From assembly GCA_043806315.1 (NCBI GenBank), contig JAZDHF010000273.1, positions 1-36,292 of the forward strand: a stretch of DNA of 36,292 nucleotides. The letters run 5' to 3'. The notes below the pieces were generated by a model. That model made no database searches. It was not told the DNA's origin and saw nothing but the letters and a program-made list of their open reading frames with translations. Below, piece by piece: positions 7,927 to 17,900 of the stretch (position 1 is the stretch's first letter; every line of letters starts with the position of its first letter). Source of the DNA: SBAX01 sp043806315. Lineage in GTDB: Bacteria > Planctomycetota > Phycisphaerae > UBA1845. A program made the position numbers and the translations under genes.

Positions 7927-9195
7927 TCACCGTGCCTTGGAGGCGATGTCGCGGCGGTAGTAGGCGTTCTCGAAACGGATTTTCTCGACCGCGGCGTAGG
8001 CGCGGCGTTTCGCGTCGCCGATGTCGGCGCCCAGGGCGGTGACGCCCAACACCCGGCCGCCGTGGCTGACCGTCAAGTGCTCAATTCGCTGGGTGCCGGC
8101 GTGGAAGACGAACACATCGGGCAGGCGAGCCGCCTCATCAAGCCCGTCTATCACCTTGCCGGATTCGAACTTGCCTGGATACCCCTTGGAGGCGATGACC
8201 ACGCACACGGCGGCCTTGGAACTCCAACGAACATCGGCCTCATCGAGCCGACCCTCAACCACCGCTTCCAACAGGTCCACGAGATCACAGTCCAATCGCG
8301 TCAGAATCACCTGCGTTTCGGGATCGCCGAAGCGGCAGTTGAACTCCAGCACTTTTGGCCCGCCCGCGGTCAACATGAGCCCGACGTAGAGCACGCCGCG
8401 ATACGGCGCATCGTCGTTGCGCAGGGCATCGACGATGGGCACTAGGATGTCGCGGCGTACGACCGACAGAACCTCCGGCGTGGCGATCGGCGCGGGGCTG
8501 TACGCGCCCATGCCGCCCGTGTTTGGGCCACTGTCGCCGTCGCCGATCGCCTTGTGATCCTGGGCCGATTCGAGGAGGTAGATCGTCCGACCATCGACCA
8601 AAGCGTGCACCGACAGCTCCTGTCCTTTCAGAAGTTCTTCCACCACCACCGTGTCACCGGCCGCCCCGAACTCCCGCGCGACCATGATCCGCTCCAGGGC
8701 CAGCAGTGCGTCGGCGGGATCGTGACACACCATCACGCCCTTCCCGGCGGCCAGCCCCGCCGCTTTCACGACCAGTCCCGTTTCGCGCGTGGCGACATAA
8801 GTCTTGGCCTCGGCATATCGGTGGAAAATGCGACCCCCGGCCGTCGGGACGTGAGCGAGCTTCATCAGCCGCTTGGCGTACGCCTTGTCCCCCTCGATCC
8901 GCGCCGCCGCCGCCGTCGGGCCGAAGATGCGCAGCCCCGCCGCTTGGAAGCGATCCACGATCCCCGCGCAGAGCGGCGCCTCCGGCCCCACGACCGTCAA
9001 GTCCACCCGCCGGTCGCGGGCCAGTCGAACGAGCGCCTCGTGGTCGCTCACGTCTATGGCCACGTTCTCCGCCGCCGCCGCCCCGGTTCCCGCGTTACCC
9101 GGCGCACAGATCACGGCCTCAACGCGAGCAGATCGACGTAGCCGATCAACGAGAACGTGTTCGCGCCCGCCGCTGCCGATCACCATCGTCCGCAT
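7927..9195 (-). CDS. purD: Phosphoribosylamine--glycine ligase (GARS)
   Basis: 422 residues, the usual PurD length. It catalyses the second step of de novo purine synthesis: phosphoribosylamine + glycine + ATP to GAR. The N-terminus 'MRTMVIGSGGREHVL' matches the family start; the frame extends 10 codons further but without support. Seen in order: N-domain 'GSGGREH', 'VVGPEAPLCAGI', ATP-grasp 'GDKAYAKRLM', 'VVKAAGLAAGKGVMVC', 'GPNTGGMGAYSP', and the signature 'EFNCRFGDPETQ' with metal-binding Glu/Asn. It is cytoplasmic. No other pur gene is nearby. Its last 42 codons are duplicated at 6489-6614. The Shine-Dalgarno is weak, so ATG 9186 is an alternative start. Confidence 0.97.
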   Translation of the reverse strand: MRTMVIGSGGREHVLVDRLRRSARVEAVICAPGNAGTGAAAAENVAIDVSDHEALVRLARDRRVDLTVVGPEAPLCAGIVDRFQAAGLRIFGPTAAAARIEGDKAYAKRLMKLAHVPTAGGRIFHRYAEAKTYVATRETGLVVKAAGLAAGKGVMVCHDPADALLALERIMVAREFGAAGDTVVVEELLKGQELSVHALVDGRTIYLLESAQDHKAIGDGDSGPNTGGMGAYSPAPIATPEVLSVVRRDILVPIVDALRNDDAPYRGVLYVGLMLTAGGPKVLEFNCRFGDPETQVILTRLDCDLVDLLEAVVEGRLDEADVRWSSKAAVCVVIASKGYPGKFESGKVIDGLDEAARLPDVFVFHAGTQRIEHLTVSHGGRVLGVTALGADIGDAKRRAYAAVEKIRFENAYYRRDIASKAR

Positions 9196-9248
9196 AGCCG
9201 CCCATGGTCGCGGCCAAACGTCCACCCGTCAAAACGCCGAAATCAGAA

Positions 9249-9306
9249 CCGCGACAGGCATGGAGCGGTCCCCTCCGAGCCGTACCGCGACAAGCATGGA
9301 GCGGTC
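9249..9306 (+). repeat. Two tandem copies of the 22-bp dispersed repeat, 36-bp period
   Basis: Copies at 9249-9270 (CCGCGACAGGCATGGAGCGG then TC) and 9285-9306 (one base different) are separated by 14 bases. They share CCGCGAC-(7)-GAGCGG-N-C with the copy inside glyS. The region lies between divergent purD and the small gene at 9448. A low-complexity stretch of TTTCTGCG-type words follows at about 9350-9385. Confidence 0.5.
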
Positions 9307-9447
9307 AATCCCGGCGCCCCGGAGTGCATCCGCCCCTCCGGTTTCGGCGTTTCTGCGTTTTCGCGTTTCTGCGTTTCCCTCTTGCCCCCGCCCGCCGCCG
9401 TGGTAAAACCTATGCGGATTCACGATCAACTTGCGCGGAGTCTTGCA

Positions 9448-9747
9448 ATGACCGTCGAACAACTCCAGGCCATGCAGCATGCTCAGCCGTTTCGACCCTA
9501 TCGGATTCACATGGCCGACGGGCGAAGCCTGGACGTGCACCGCACGATGCGAATACCGCGGGTAGTGGGCACGTCGATTAAGGGTACACGTACAGGTGTC
9601 GAATATACCATCGAAAAACGGCCATCCTCACCTGACACGTTCACACGCTTGATGTACGTTATAGGTAGGTTATTGGACCGTCCCAGTCCGGACGATTCGC
9701 CCGGTGGAGGACGGAATGAAAGCGAACCTGTCGGGAACCCGTCGTGA
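9448..9747 (+). CDS. Small conserved planctomycetal protein of unknown function
   Basis: 99 residues from ATG 9448, with GGAG 7 bases upstream; an in-frame ATG at 9412 would add 12 residues. The N-terminus 'MTVEQLQAMQHAQPFRPYRI' followed by 'HMADGRSLDVHR' matches a short family I recall from planctomycetes ('..QPFRPF.IHLADGR..'). The C-terminal half diverges from what I remember and contains a short aliphatic segment 'FTRLMYVIGRLL'. There is no signal peptide or known motif. It overlaps the start of the next reading frame by 32 bases, so the two are likely co-transcribed. Function unknown. Confidence 0.65.
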   Translation: MTVEQLQAMQHAQPFRPYRIHMADGRSLDVHRTMRIPRVVGTSIKGTRTGVEYTIEKRPSSPDTFTRLMYVIGRLLDRPSPDDSPGGGRNESEPVGNPS

Positions 9748-11494
9748 TCCGGTCCTTTTTCACTTGTGGTGGGTAGCTTGCGCCGTGACCCTGGCGGTTG
9801 TCGCCTTGCCGACAACCGATGCCTAGGAGCAGCGTGCAACTGGGCGGGCGAAGCATCGCGTTCGCCCGGCGACCGTGACGCCCGGGCCGGTCGATCCGGC
9901 GGCACCGAGCGACGCGCCACGCACCCTTCGGATGCGCGTAGAGACGCGGGAGGGCGTGCTGGTGGTGTTTGACGCGGCCATCCAAGACAACGACGAAATC
10001 GGGTGTTCAGGTTTTTCAGCGTATTGGACGCCGGAGGCCGAGCCCGTAACGCACGTCTTCGGGCGGGTGCTGTACGATGAGACCGATCTGGAGATTGTTC
10101 TACAATCATTGCATCGCGACTTCGGCGTGGACGTAGAAGAGTTAGGAAGCAGGCACGTAAGGTTGACCAAGGCGATGAAGGTGCGGACGGCACACGCCGA
10201 ACGTCATTCGGCCTGGGAGCCCCTCACGCTGGATCGGGCCGTAGAGATTATGGGGTTCGACCCGTCGGCAACGGACGATTCGCAAGACGGGCGCGCCCAG
10301 GTGACGTGCGCATGCCAGCCCTGTGCGGCGGGTGTTCCGCCTCCCAGCCGTTGCGACTCGCCGTACGCTCTGGTGCGCGAGGGCTTGGCCGTCACGGCGG
10401 ATTGTTGCGGCTGCGGGGGTGGCGGGAACCCTCCGCCTCCGCCTCCGCCACCTCCAACTTCTTGTGTGTGCTGTCCGGTGCTCGGATTCGCGGCGGAAGG
10501 TTCGGATTCGACCACGGACGGGATGGGGTCAGTGGCGGTCGTCTGCTGCGTAGGCCGAGTTTGCGACGATGGCGACCCCTGCACGCAGAACGACCTTTGC
10601 GACAATGAGGCCGTGTCCTGCCCGCCGTTGACGTGCTGCGGGGTCCCCAAGGTCTGTGCGGACGACGGAGACGTATGCACGTTGGAACAGTGCGTCGGCG
10701 GAGCCTGCGAGAGCCAGTTGCGTTGTTCCGGCAGAGTTTGCTGCCCGGCGGGTCCCTCGTACTTCTGTTGCAACACCGGGGAGGAGGTCTGTTGCCCCAG
10801 CAACCCGGGCTACGCAGACCACTGCTGTCCGCCGGAACGTCCGACCTGTTGCGATGCGGGGTGTTGCCTGTCCACGCAGACTTGCTGCCCTGGAGGTACG
10901 GAATGTTGCAACCCCGACCAGACGTGCTGCAACGGCCATTGCGGGCTGAAAGGCGCGTGCTGCTTCTTCGATACGGGGCTTTGCTCGGAGTTGATCGAGA
11001 CCTGCTGCGCCCAGCAAGGCGGGACGTATCAGGGCGACGGTACCACGTGCACGCCGGGCGATTTATGCAGGCCGAAGTGCGAGAACTGCCACTCTGTAAG
11101 CCTGACTTTTTACGAATGCGGGCATTACGTATCGGACCCATTGGGCCCCTGTGCTCAGGATGAGTGCTTCGAGAATGTCATGCTGACCGCGTCGTGCGAT
11201 TCGTTTCCATACCGTAAGGGTCCCGCGAGGTGCGACACGTACGAAATCGTTGGTGTCGAGGAGTTCATCAGTAAGTCCTACTGGTTGTCCATCCCTGAGA
11301 TCTGCGAGACCACCAACCCCGGCGGTTTCCACCCATGGCAAGAGCTTTATTTCGGTTGCGGGGAGACCTGCGATCTGAAGCCCGACCCCCCGACCGGAGT
11401 TCGATGCGACACAGGGCCCTGCGGAGGAAGGTATTTTGTGGGCGGCGACGAAAAACGTGGCACGAAGAAAGCATGCGGGTGCCCACCACCGTAA
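9716..11494 (+). pseudogene. Cysteine-rich secreted protein interrupted by in-frame TAG
   Basis: ATG 9716 (GGAGG about 5 bases upstream) encodes a signal peptide, 'MKANLSGTRRDP' then 'WWVACAVTLAVVALPTTDA', and meets TAG at 9824-9826 as codon 37. The frame then stays open to 11494, another 555 codons. A GTG at 9875 could start the second part but has no ribosome binding site and would lose export. The body has an unrecognised domain (to about 10300), a Pro-rich linker, then dense Cys clusters: 'CDDGDPCTQNDLCDN', 'CCPAG..CC...CCPS' granulin-like runs, and a 'GACCFFDTGLC' GACC-type repeat, ending with about 130 residues of Cys-containing sequence. CAG to TAG at the predicted cleavage site is the simplest explanation. 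Readthrough or a sequencing error are alternatives. Confidence 0.75.
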
Positions 11495-11567
11495 CGCGTG
11501 TATTAGTGCGTGATGGGCCGGCGCCATTGAGCAGTCGGGCGCTCATGCAACAGAAAGGGTTCATACA

Positions 11568-12566
11568 ATGAGAAGAACCGATTGGTGGCGGTGGGTTGTA
11601 GTGCTTGTTGCCGGAACTCTCGCGTACGCGTCCTGCATGCTCGCCGAAGAGCCGTCGACCGCGCCATCTGCGCTCCCACAAGTGCGGCGGGCAGGTCTGG
11701 ATGTCTTCACCCTGGAAGTGGAAGTGGAACGCCCCGTGTTCCGACTCCGGCAGGGTCAGGGCAATACTACCCAAGTCCTGAAGATCACTGTCGACGAAAA
11801 TGTCACCGCGATTGTTTGGAAGCCCTCCAAGCTCCCGCCCCCCAAGTATTACCCGCTCAATACCAACGGTTATGAAGGTGTCGACTACGACGCCGAGGGC
11901 AACCTCATCCTATGGATGAGGTCGGAAGGCGCAACCATCCGGGATGAAAACATTCATGAAGAATACTTGGAGAGCACTTGTTTTCGTGTGGCGTCGAACG
12001 GAGTGGTTGTGAGCCAGGTCTCCGGGACTTCGTTAAACCGCTACAGACCGTCGTATTCGAACACCCAAGGTTTCTCCATGCTGGATTGCATTCGCTGGGC
12101 GCTCGGGCGGCCGCCGGTGGACGATTTGGGCGAATTGGAAACGGAAGGCGCGAACCAGGATGGCACCGTCGATGTTCGTGTGAGCGGCCAGAGTTCGCCG
12201 TATTCAGGAGCCGGGGTTTGGAGTTTGGTCGTTGATCCAGCAAATGGTCATCTCGTGCGGCAAGCCAGCTTCGGTGGAAGGGGACAAGAGCCTCGCCGGA
12301 GGTGGTTGAGCGAGGGCACGCGCTGGTTCGGGGACGTGGCGCTCGCCGAGCGCGGAGAATCCATTCTTGAGCCTCCGCTTTCCTATCACATGGCAGTTCG
12401 CCTGATCTCGTTTTCGCCGGCGTTCGATCCCGCCGTCCTCGCGGAGGCCCGTCAGATCATTGCTCGCGCCCAAACTCGCCGGGTTCAGGTATATGATTAT
12501 CGGGATGACCCGCATCGCCCCGAAGTTCGCCTTGTGCAGCCCGGGGATTTGAGGGACGATAAGTGA
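11568..12566 (+). CDS. Exported protein of unknown function
   Basis: 332 residues from ATG 11568, with AAAGGG about 9 bases upstream. The N-terminus 'MRRTDWWRWVVVLVAGTLAY' is a signal peptide; cleavage could be at 'ASC' (a poor lipobox) or after 'MLA'. The mature part is mixed alpha/beta with a pattern 'VDYDAEGNLILWMRSEG' and no catalytic motif I recognise. It follows the cysteine-rich gene on the same strand after 73 bases and is probably part of the same unit. It is convergent with the TMTC-like gene (66-base gap with no clear terminator). Confidence 0.7.
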   Translation: MRRTDWWRWVVVLVAGTLAYASCMLAEEPSTAPSALPQVRRAGLDVFTLEVEVERPVFRLRQGQGNTTQVLKITVDENVTAIVWKPSKLPPPKYYPLNTNGYEGVDYDAEGNLILWMRSEGATIRDENIHEEYLESTCFRVASNGVVVSQVSGTSLNRYRPSYSNTQGFSMLDCIRWALGRPPVDDLGELETEGANQDGTVDVRVSGQSSPYSGAGVWSLVVDPANGHLVRQASFGGRGQEPRRRWLSEGTRWFGDVALAERGESILEPPLSYHMAVRLISFSPAFDPAVLAEARQIIARAQTRRVQVYDYRDDPHRPEVRLVQPGDLRDDK

Positions 12567-12632
12567 ATTCGATCGTGCCGTTACGGGGAGATGAGGACGA
12601 AAAGTGGCGGGTAGAGCTTGACCCCGATCACG

Positions 12633-14735
12633 TCAGCGTCCCAAGGCCCTTGCTCGTTGTTCCAACACTCGACGCTGGTCGCTGTCGGGCGGTAGCGAGC
12701 GGATGGCCTCTTGGTACGCAGCGATCGCGCCGTGCACGTCGCCTCGTTGGGCGAGGAGTTCCGCGCGGCAGACGAGTACCGAGGGCGCGCCCGGGGCGAG
12801 CCGAGAGGCACGTTTCGCCAGGTCCCAGGCGTGCTCGAGGTCATCGTTCTGCCGACGTTCCAGCAGCAACATGGCCAACTCCACCATGAGTTGCGGGTCG
12901 CTCGCTCCCAGTTCGACGGCGCGGCGGTATCGTTCAATCGCGCCATCGCGGTCGTTGAGATACACGAGCGTTACGGCGTACTCGGTTTGCCAAACGACAC
13001 TCGATGAGAAACGCGGCTCCCCGGCGCGGAGTCGGTCAAGCGCGTCGCGGACACGTCCCAAGTCGCGCATCTTACGGATCACGGCGATTTCGGCCTCAAC
13101 GTCGTCCGGGCGGTTGTTGGCGGTCTGTTCGAGCCGGCTGAGCTGCTCACCTTCTTGTTTGAACAACTCGCGGCCCGCACGCCCCAAGCCGTCCACGGTC
13201 GGCGAGTGGCCTGGTGCCTGCATGTCGGCGATTTGAAGGTGTCGCACGGCCTCACGCCAATGGCCCGCGCGGAGCTGCGCCTGCCCCAGAGTGCGCTGGG
13301 CGTCGGTGTAACCCATGTCGATCTCTATTGCACGTTCAAGTAGGTCGACGCCGGCGGAATAGGCCCCGTTGTTGACGAGCCACTGACCGTATAGCTGTAA
13401 GCAGCCGACCGCCTGCGGATGATCGCGGTAGGCGGCGGCGTAGAGCGTTCCGTTGTCCCGCCATTCGGTGCTGCGAATCCAGCCTCGTGCGATCATGGCC
13501 AGAATCACAACGACGCCGACCGCTCGGACAACCCGGACGCGCAACAGGGGCGCAACAACTAAAGCGATCATGATCGCCACCCAAACCGAGGGCAAATACC
13601 AGATGCGTTCGGCGAAAAACACACGCATCAACACCAGGGCATTGGCCGTCGGGGCATAGCTGACGGCGAGCGCCGCGACCGACAGCGCGACCAGGCGGTC
13701 GTTCCTTCGCCATCGGACAGCCGCGAAGATGATGAGTCCCACGGCGATCAGGACGCCCAGCACAACGTGCTGGTCAAGCGGACCGGTCGCCAGGCGAACG
13801 GCGTTGATCGAATAGTTGACGCAGAGCACGGCGGGCCAGAGGGTCTTCGCCCAATACATCCCCCAGAGTTGCAGGACGCCGAGGGCATGTTGCCACGGGG
13901 GCGAGTCCACGAGCACGTTGATCGTCTTGGTGAGGGCCGCCCGTTCGTGCAGATGTCCTCCGAGGGCGTAAGACCGCAAAACAAGGTAAATCATGCAGGG
14001 GAACAGCAGATAGGCCAATCTCCTCGCTGTGCGCCAACTCCACCACTTTGAAGCGGCGTGGCGAACTTGTCGCAATCGCGCCCAGAAGGCGTCGTACAAA
14101 ACAATGAGGAGTGCGGCAGCGACTCCGCTCTCCTTGGCCCCCATGGCCCCGAACGCGGCCAACGCGGCGGCGACGCGCCAAGCCGCTGACGTCGCTCCGG
14201 ACGCTGCGAGAAGCGAGCGGCGATGGCTTAGGATGGCCAGGAGCACGCCAAGCGTCGCGAGGATGTCCGCACGCCCGACGACGCTCGCCACGACTTCCGA
14301 GTGGATGGGGAGAACCGCGAATAAGACGCCCGCCGCCAAGCTAACAGGGTCGGCGAGCTCCATACGACGGCACAGACGCACCACCAGCACCGCGGCCAAC
14401 GCATGGAGAAGGACATTGAGCAGGTGTTGCGGAAAGGGATGGGGCCCCAGAAGCACGCGGATCAGACGGTACGACGTTACGGCGATGGGTCGGTAGAGTA
14501 GGTCGCGGTTGGGTGATTCGTCTCGTGCACGAGACCAATAGTCGGTGGTCCAAATCGTCAACCAATGCCCCGGCGCGCTGACTTGGTCGTTGAACCGGAC
14601 GATCGGATCGTCGTCATGGCAAAAGTCGTTGGGCAGAACGTTGGCGTAACAGAGGACCGCGACTGCGGCGGCGATCCATTCCGTCGATCGGCCGATCCTC
14701 GACGACCTCGTATTCTCCCTAGGGATTTCCCGCAT
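12633..14735 (-). CDS. TMTC-like membrane protein with C-terminal TPR repeats
   Basis: 700 residues from ATG 14735; the Shine-Dalgarno is weak, and upstream frame is open but not protein-like. About ten transmembrane helices fill residues 18-420. Early loop motifs fit the GT-C/TMTC family: 'HDDDPIV' (40-46, acidic pair after the first helix), 'YRPI' (81-84), 'HLLNVLLHAL' (104-113) and 'LPIHSEVVASVVGRADIL' (142-159). Residues about 440-700 are tetratricopeptide-like repeats ('YSAGVDLLERAIEIDMGYTD', 'GDVHGAIAAYQEAI'). Eukaryotic TMTCs are O-mannosyltransferases using lipid-linked mannose; bacterial members are uncharacterised as far as I know, so protein glycosylation at the membrane is an inference. 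It lies next to several exported proteins that could be substrates. Confidence 0.8.
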   Translation of the reverse strand: MREIPRENTRSSRIGRSTEWIAAAVAVLCYANVLPNDFCHDDDPIVRFNDQVSAPGHWLTIWTTDYWSRARDESPNRDLLYRPIAVTSYRLIRVLLGPHPFPQHLLNVLLHALAAVLVVRLCRRMELADPVSLAAGVLFAVLPIHSEVVASVVGRADILATLGVLLAILSHRRSLLAASGATSAAWRVAAALAAFGAMGAKESGVAAALLIVLYDAFWARLRQVRHAASKWWSWRTARRLAYLLFPCMIYLVLRSYALGGHLHERAALTKTINVLVDSPPWQHALGVLQLWGMYWAKTLWPAVLCVNYSINAVRLATGPLDQHVVLGVLIAVGLIIFAAVRWRRNDRLVALSVAALAVSYAPTANALVLMRVFFAERIWYLPSVWVAIMIALVVAPLLRVRVVRAVGVVVILAMIARGWIRSTEWRDNGTLYAAAYRDHPQAVGCLQLYGQWLVNNGAYSAGVDLLERAIEIDMGYTDAQRTLGQAQLRAGHWREAVRHLQIADMQAPGHSPTVDGLGRAGRELFKQEGEQLSRLEQTANNRPDDVEAEIAVIRKMRDLGRVRDALDRLRAGEPRFSSSVVWQTEYAVTLVYLNDRDGAIERYRRAVELGASDPQLMVELAMLLLERRQNDDLEHAWDLAKRASRLAPGAPSVLVCRAELLAQRGDVHGAIAAYQEAIRSLPPDSDQRRVLEQRARALGR

Positions 14736-14953
14736 AGCGCAGTCGCCGCTCGCCACGAGCCTTCGCGATTGTCGGTGGGAGGGCGTCGGTTGTCGATCAC
14801 TTATCGGGTGCCGAAGACGAGGCGACGACAGAGCGAAAGTTCGATCCGAGGGCGTTCGATAGACCGGCAGCCATACTCGTGTCCGTACCGGACGGGGCGA
14901 CTTGCGGGTCGCCGCCCGGCGGCTATTCGAAACTGCTTGTCGGAGAACCAAAC

Positions 14954-17900
14954 GTGATCGCTGGATTGAAACGCTTCCGAATCCTCCCTGCCTTACGTCT
15001 TTTCGCCCTTCTTTTCGCCGTGCTCGGTGTCAGCGTGTGCAACCAGACTCCGAGCGCGACTCCCGACGTTCCCAGCAATGGCGACGGAGGAGGAGGGAGC
15101 GGAGGCGGTGACAACATTCTTCAGACGGAGGCCCTCGGGTTTGGGGGCACGGTCAACGGCAAGGTCGTCGGCACGCAGTCCACGCGCGGTTCGACGACGA
15201 CCAACGAGCCCGGTCAGGCCGTCCCGCCGGACTTCGATACCCATGCGACTCGCGTCCACTTCAAAGACCTTGCGGGGAACGACCTTCGCGGAGCGGACGG
15301 TCAACCGCTGGGCGAGGTCGCCTTGGACTCCGATGGGGCGTTCTCAGCGGGCAGTCTGCCCGTGGGCGTGGACTTTACGCTCTGCGTCGATATCGGTCAG
15401 GACGGCACGTGCGACGTGGAGAGTACGATCAGTATTCCGAGTACGGGCGGAGCGGGACAAGGCGATCTGACCGGCCTCCGGGCAGACCCGCTGACCACGC
15501 TCATTCTCGCCAAGCTGCGCCAACTGGCGGAGTCGCGTGGCGTGGACCTCGCCGACCTGCCCATCAGCCCGAACGCGGTCGTGGCGCGGATCGTGGCCGC
15601 GTACATCAACCTCTTCGAGGAAGCGGGCATCGATCAGGAGATTACGCTGGAGGACGTGGCGACCCTGAGTGACGAGCAGTTGGCGGCGTTGTTTGACGCC
15701 GTGATGCCCTCCGTCGCCAAGGCGGGCATGGCGATTGTTGAAGGCAACCTGCGTTCCGCCCGAGCCGCCGATGCCGAGGCCCTCGCCATCGCCGCCGCCG
15801 CGATCTTTGTTCAGGGCGGTTTCCCCGTCGCGGACATGCCCGGTCCGCCGGACCTGAGCTCTCTGGCTGCGCTGGATGGCGTGACCACGACAACGCGTGA
15901 GGCGATCCTCGCCGACCTCATGCCCGACCCCCAGACAGACGTTCCGCCGACTCCCGCGCAGATTCCGGGCGACGGGCCGTTTGCGTTCAATGAGACGATG
16001 TACATCAGCACGGGGGCGGAGTCGGACCGGAACTTCGTGGCCGCGGACGAGGAATCCAGCGATTCACAGGGTGGGCGGCCGCTGCTGCCCATCTTGCAGG
16101 ACTTCGTGCTCATGGAGATGGCCCAGCACCAGCTCGACGGGCGGACGATCTCCCTCGGCGACCTCTATGACCTCGTGACCAGCATCGAGTCGGGACTGGG
16201 CGTTCGACTGATTTTCTTCGTCGTCGATCCGAACTTTGCCGGCCCGCCGATGACCGTCTTCCAGACGGCGGACGGCAAGGGACTGGCCGTCAACTTTGAC
16301 CAACTGCTCGGCTCGTTCATGGCGGGCGGATTCGCGGACGCCCCGCCCGAAGACCTTCAGCGACGCGACGCCGAGTTGCGGGCACTCATGCGGCGATTGC
16401 TCGGCGGTACGATCCCGCCGTCGTTCGAGAGTCTGTATGAGGGGATTGTGATGGATCCGGTGCCGCCGGTGGATGAACTGGCCCAGCGCATCCGGGATGC
16501 GAAGGCCCATCTACCGTTCAGCCGGTCGGGTCCGAGCGCGTTCTTCGTCGTGGCCGACGGCGACCCTTTCCGGGGTGACACGGCCGTGTCGGGCGTCACG
16601 GTGAACGCGCAGTTGAGCGTGGACGGAATCGTCTCCTCCGCGGAGTATGTGCCCGACGGATCGGGCAAGTACTACCTGGGCTTCACCGAACGAACGGAGA
16701 ACGAAGGCATCCTGCAACTGATTCTTCGTGAAACCGGGCGACCGGTGCAGACCCCTCGGGGGCCGGTACGAGTGTCGATCTTCGACGAAAACATCTTTGG
16801 GTCGGTGAACGGCGTGCCCTTCGCGGAACTTGTCTCAGAGTCGGGAGTGTTTTATCCGGGCGTCAATGTGACGGTGGTGAGCACGCAGTATGTGCCCGAG
16901 CCGCCTCCTCCGCCCGACGTCTCCGTGCCCGAGCCGCCGCCTCCGCCCGACGTCTCCGTGCCCGAGCCGCCTCCTCCGCCCGACGTCTCCGTGCCCGAGC
17001 CGCCGCCTCCCCCGGACGTCTTCGTTCCCGAGCCGCCGCCTCCCCCCGACGTCGTGGCGACGGCCCAGTTCGAGCCGCCCAGCCCTGACCGGCAGTTATT
17101 CGTGCTGGCCACGGGCGTCGGCGCGGGTGCCGAGCCGGTCCGCGTGGACTACGACTTCGCCTCTGGAACGGCGACCTATAGTCCGTTCGGACGTCAACTG
17201 CTGATGTTCCTGCCCGACTCGCACGAAACGGGTCAGTTCGCCCTGTTCAACGAGTCCACGGGCCGCCCCGCCAGTTTGAATGATCCGCTGGACTTCTTCA
17301 CCGCCCCTCCGCCCCCTCCGGAGAACGTCGAGGATTTCTTCAACGAAGGAGACGGGATGATCCAGCCGCCTCCGCCGCCCCCGACCGAGCCCATCGGGGA
17401 CCCGACATTACAGCCTCCCCCGCCCGATGGCACGGTCCCGCCGCCGCCGGATGAGCCCATCACGCCAGCGCAGCTTGTGGATGAGGGCGCGCCGGTCAAC
17501 GTGGATACATCGGGATTCATCCTCGTCGCCGCCGACCAGGTGATCGGCTCACCCGTGAGCGCTCAGGCGTTCCGGCACGTCTACGGCACCGATGTCCCCA
17601 ACCTGAGGTATGATGCCAACGGCGACCCGTACTTCGACGACATCGACGCCGACGGCGTGCAGGACGACAACGAGCCGACGGTCCCGCACCGCCCCACGCT
17701 GTTCGATCCCCGCGATTGGCGATCGACGGACGTGCGGCTCTATTACCGCCGGTCGGACAATGCGGCTGCGGTGACTTTCGAGGAGATTCAGTTCGACTCG
17801 CCCACGCCGATGACCACGGACGGCGTGGCCCTCGTGCCTCGAAACTTCGTCCCGCGGCTGAACGCCTTCCGGTTCGGCCGACCCAACACGTCCGTCAATC

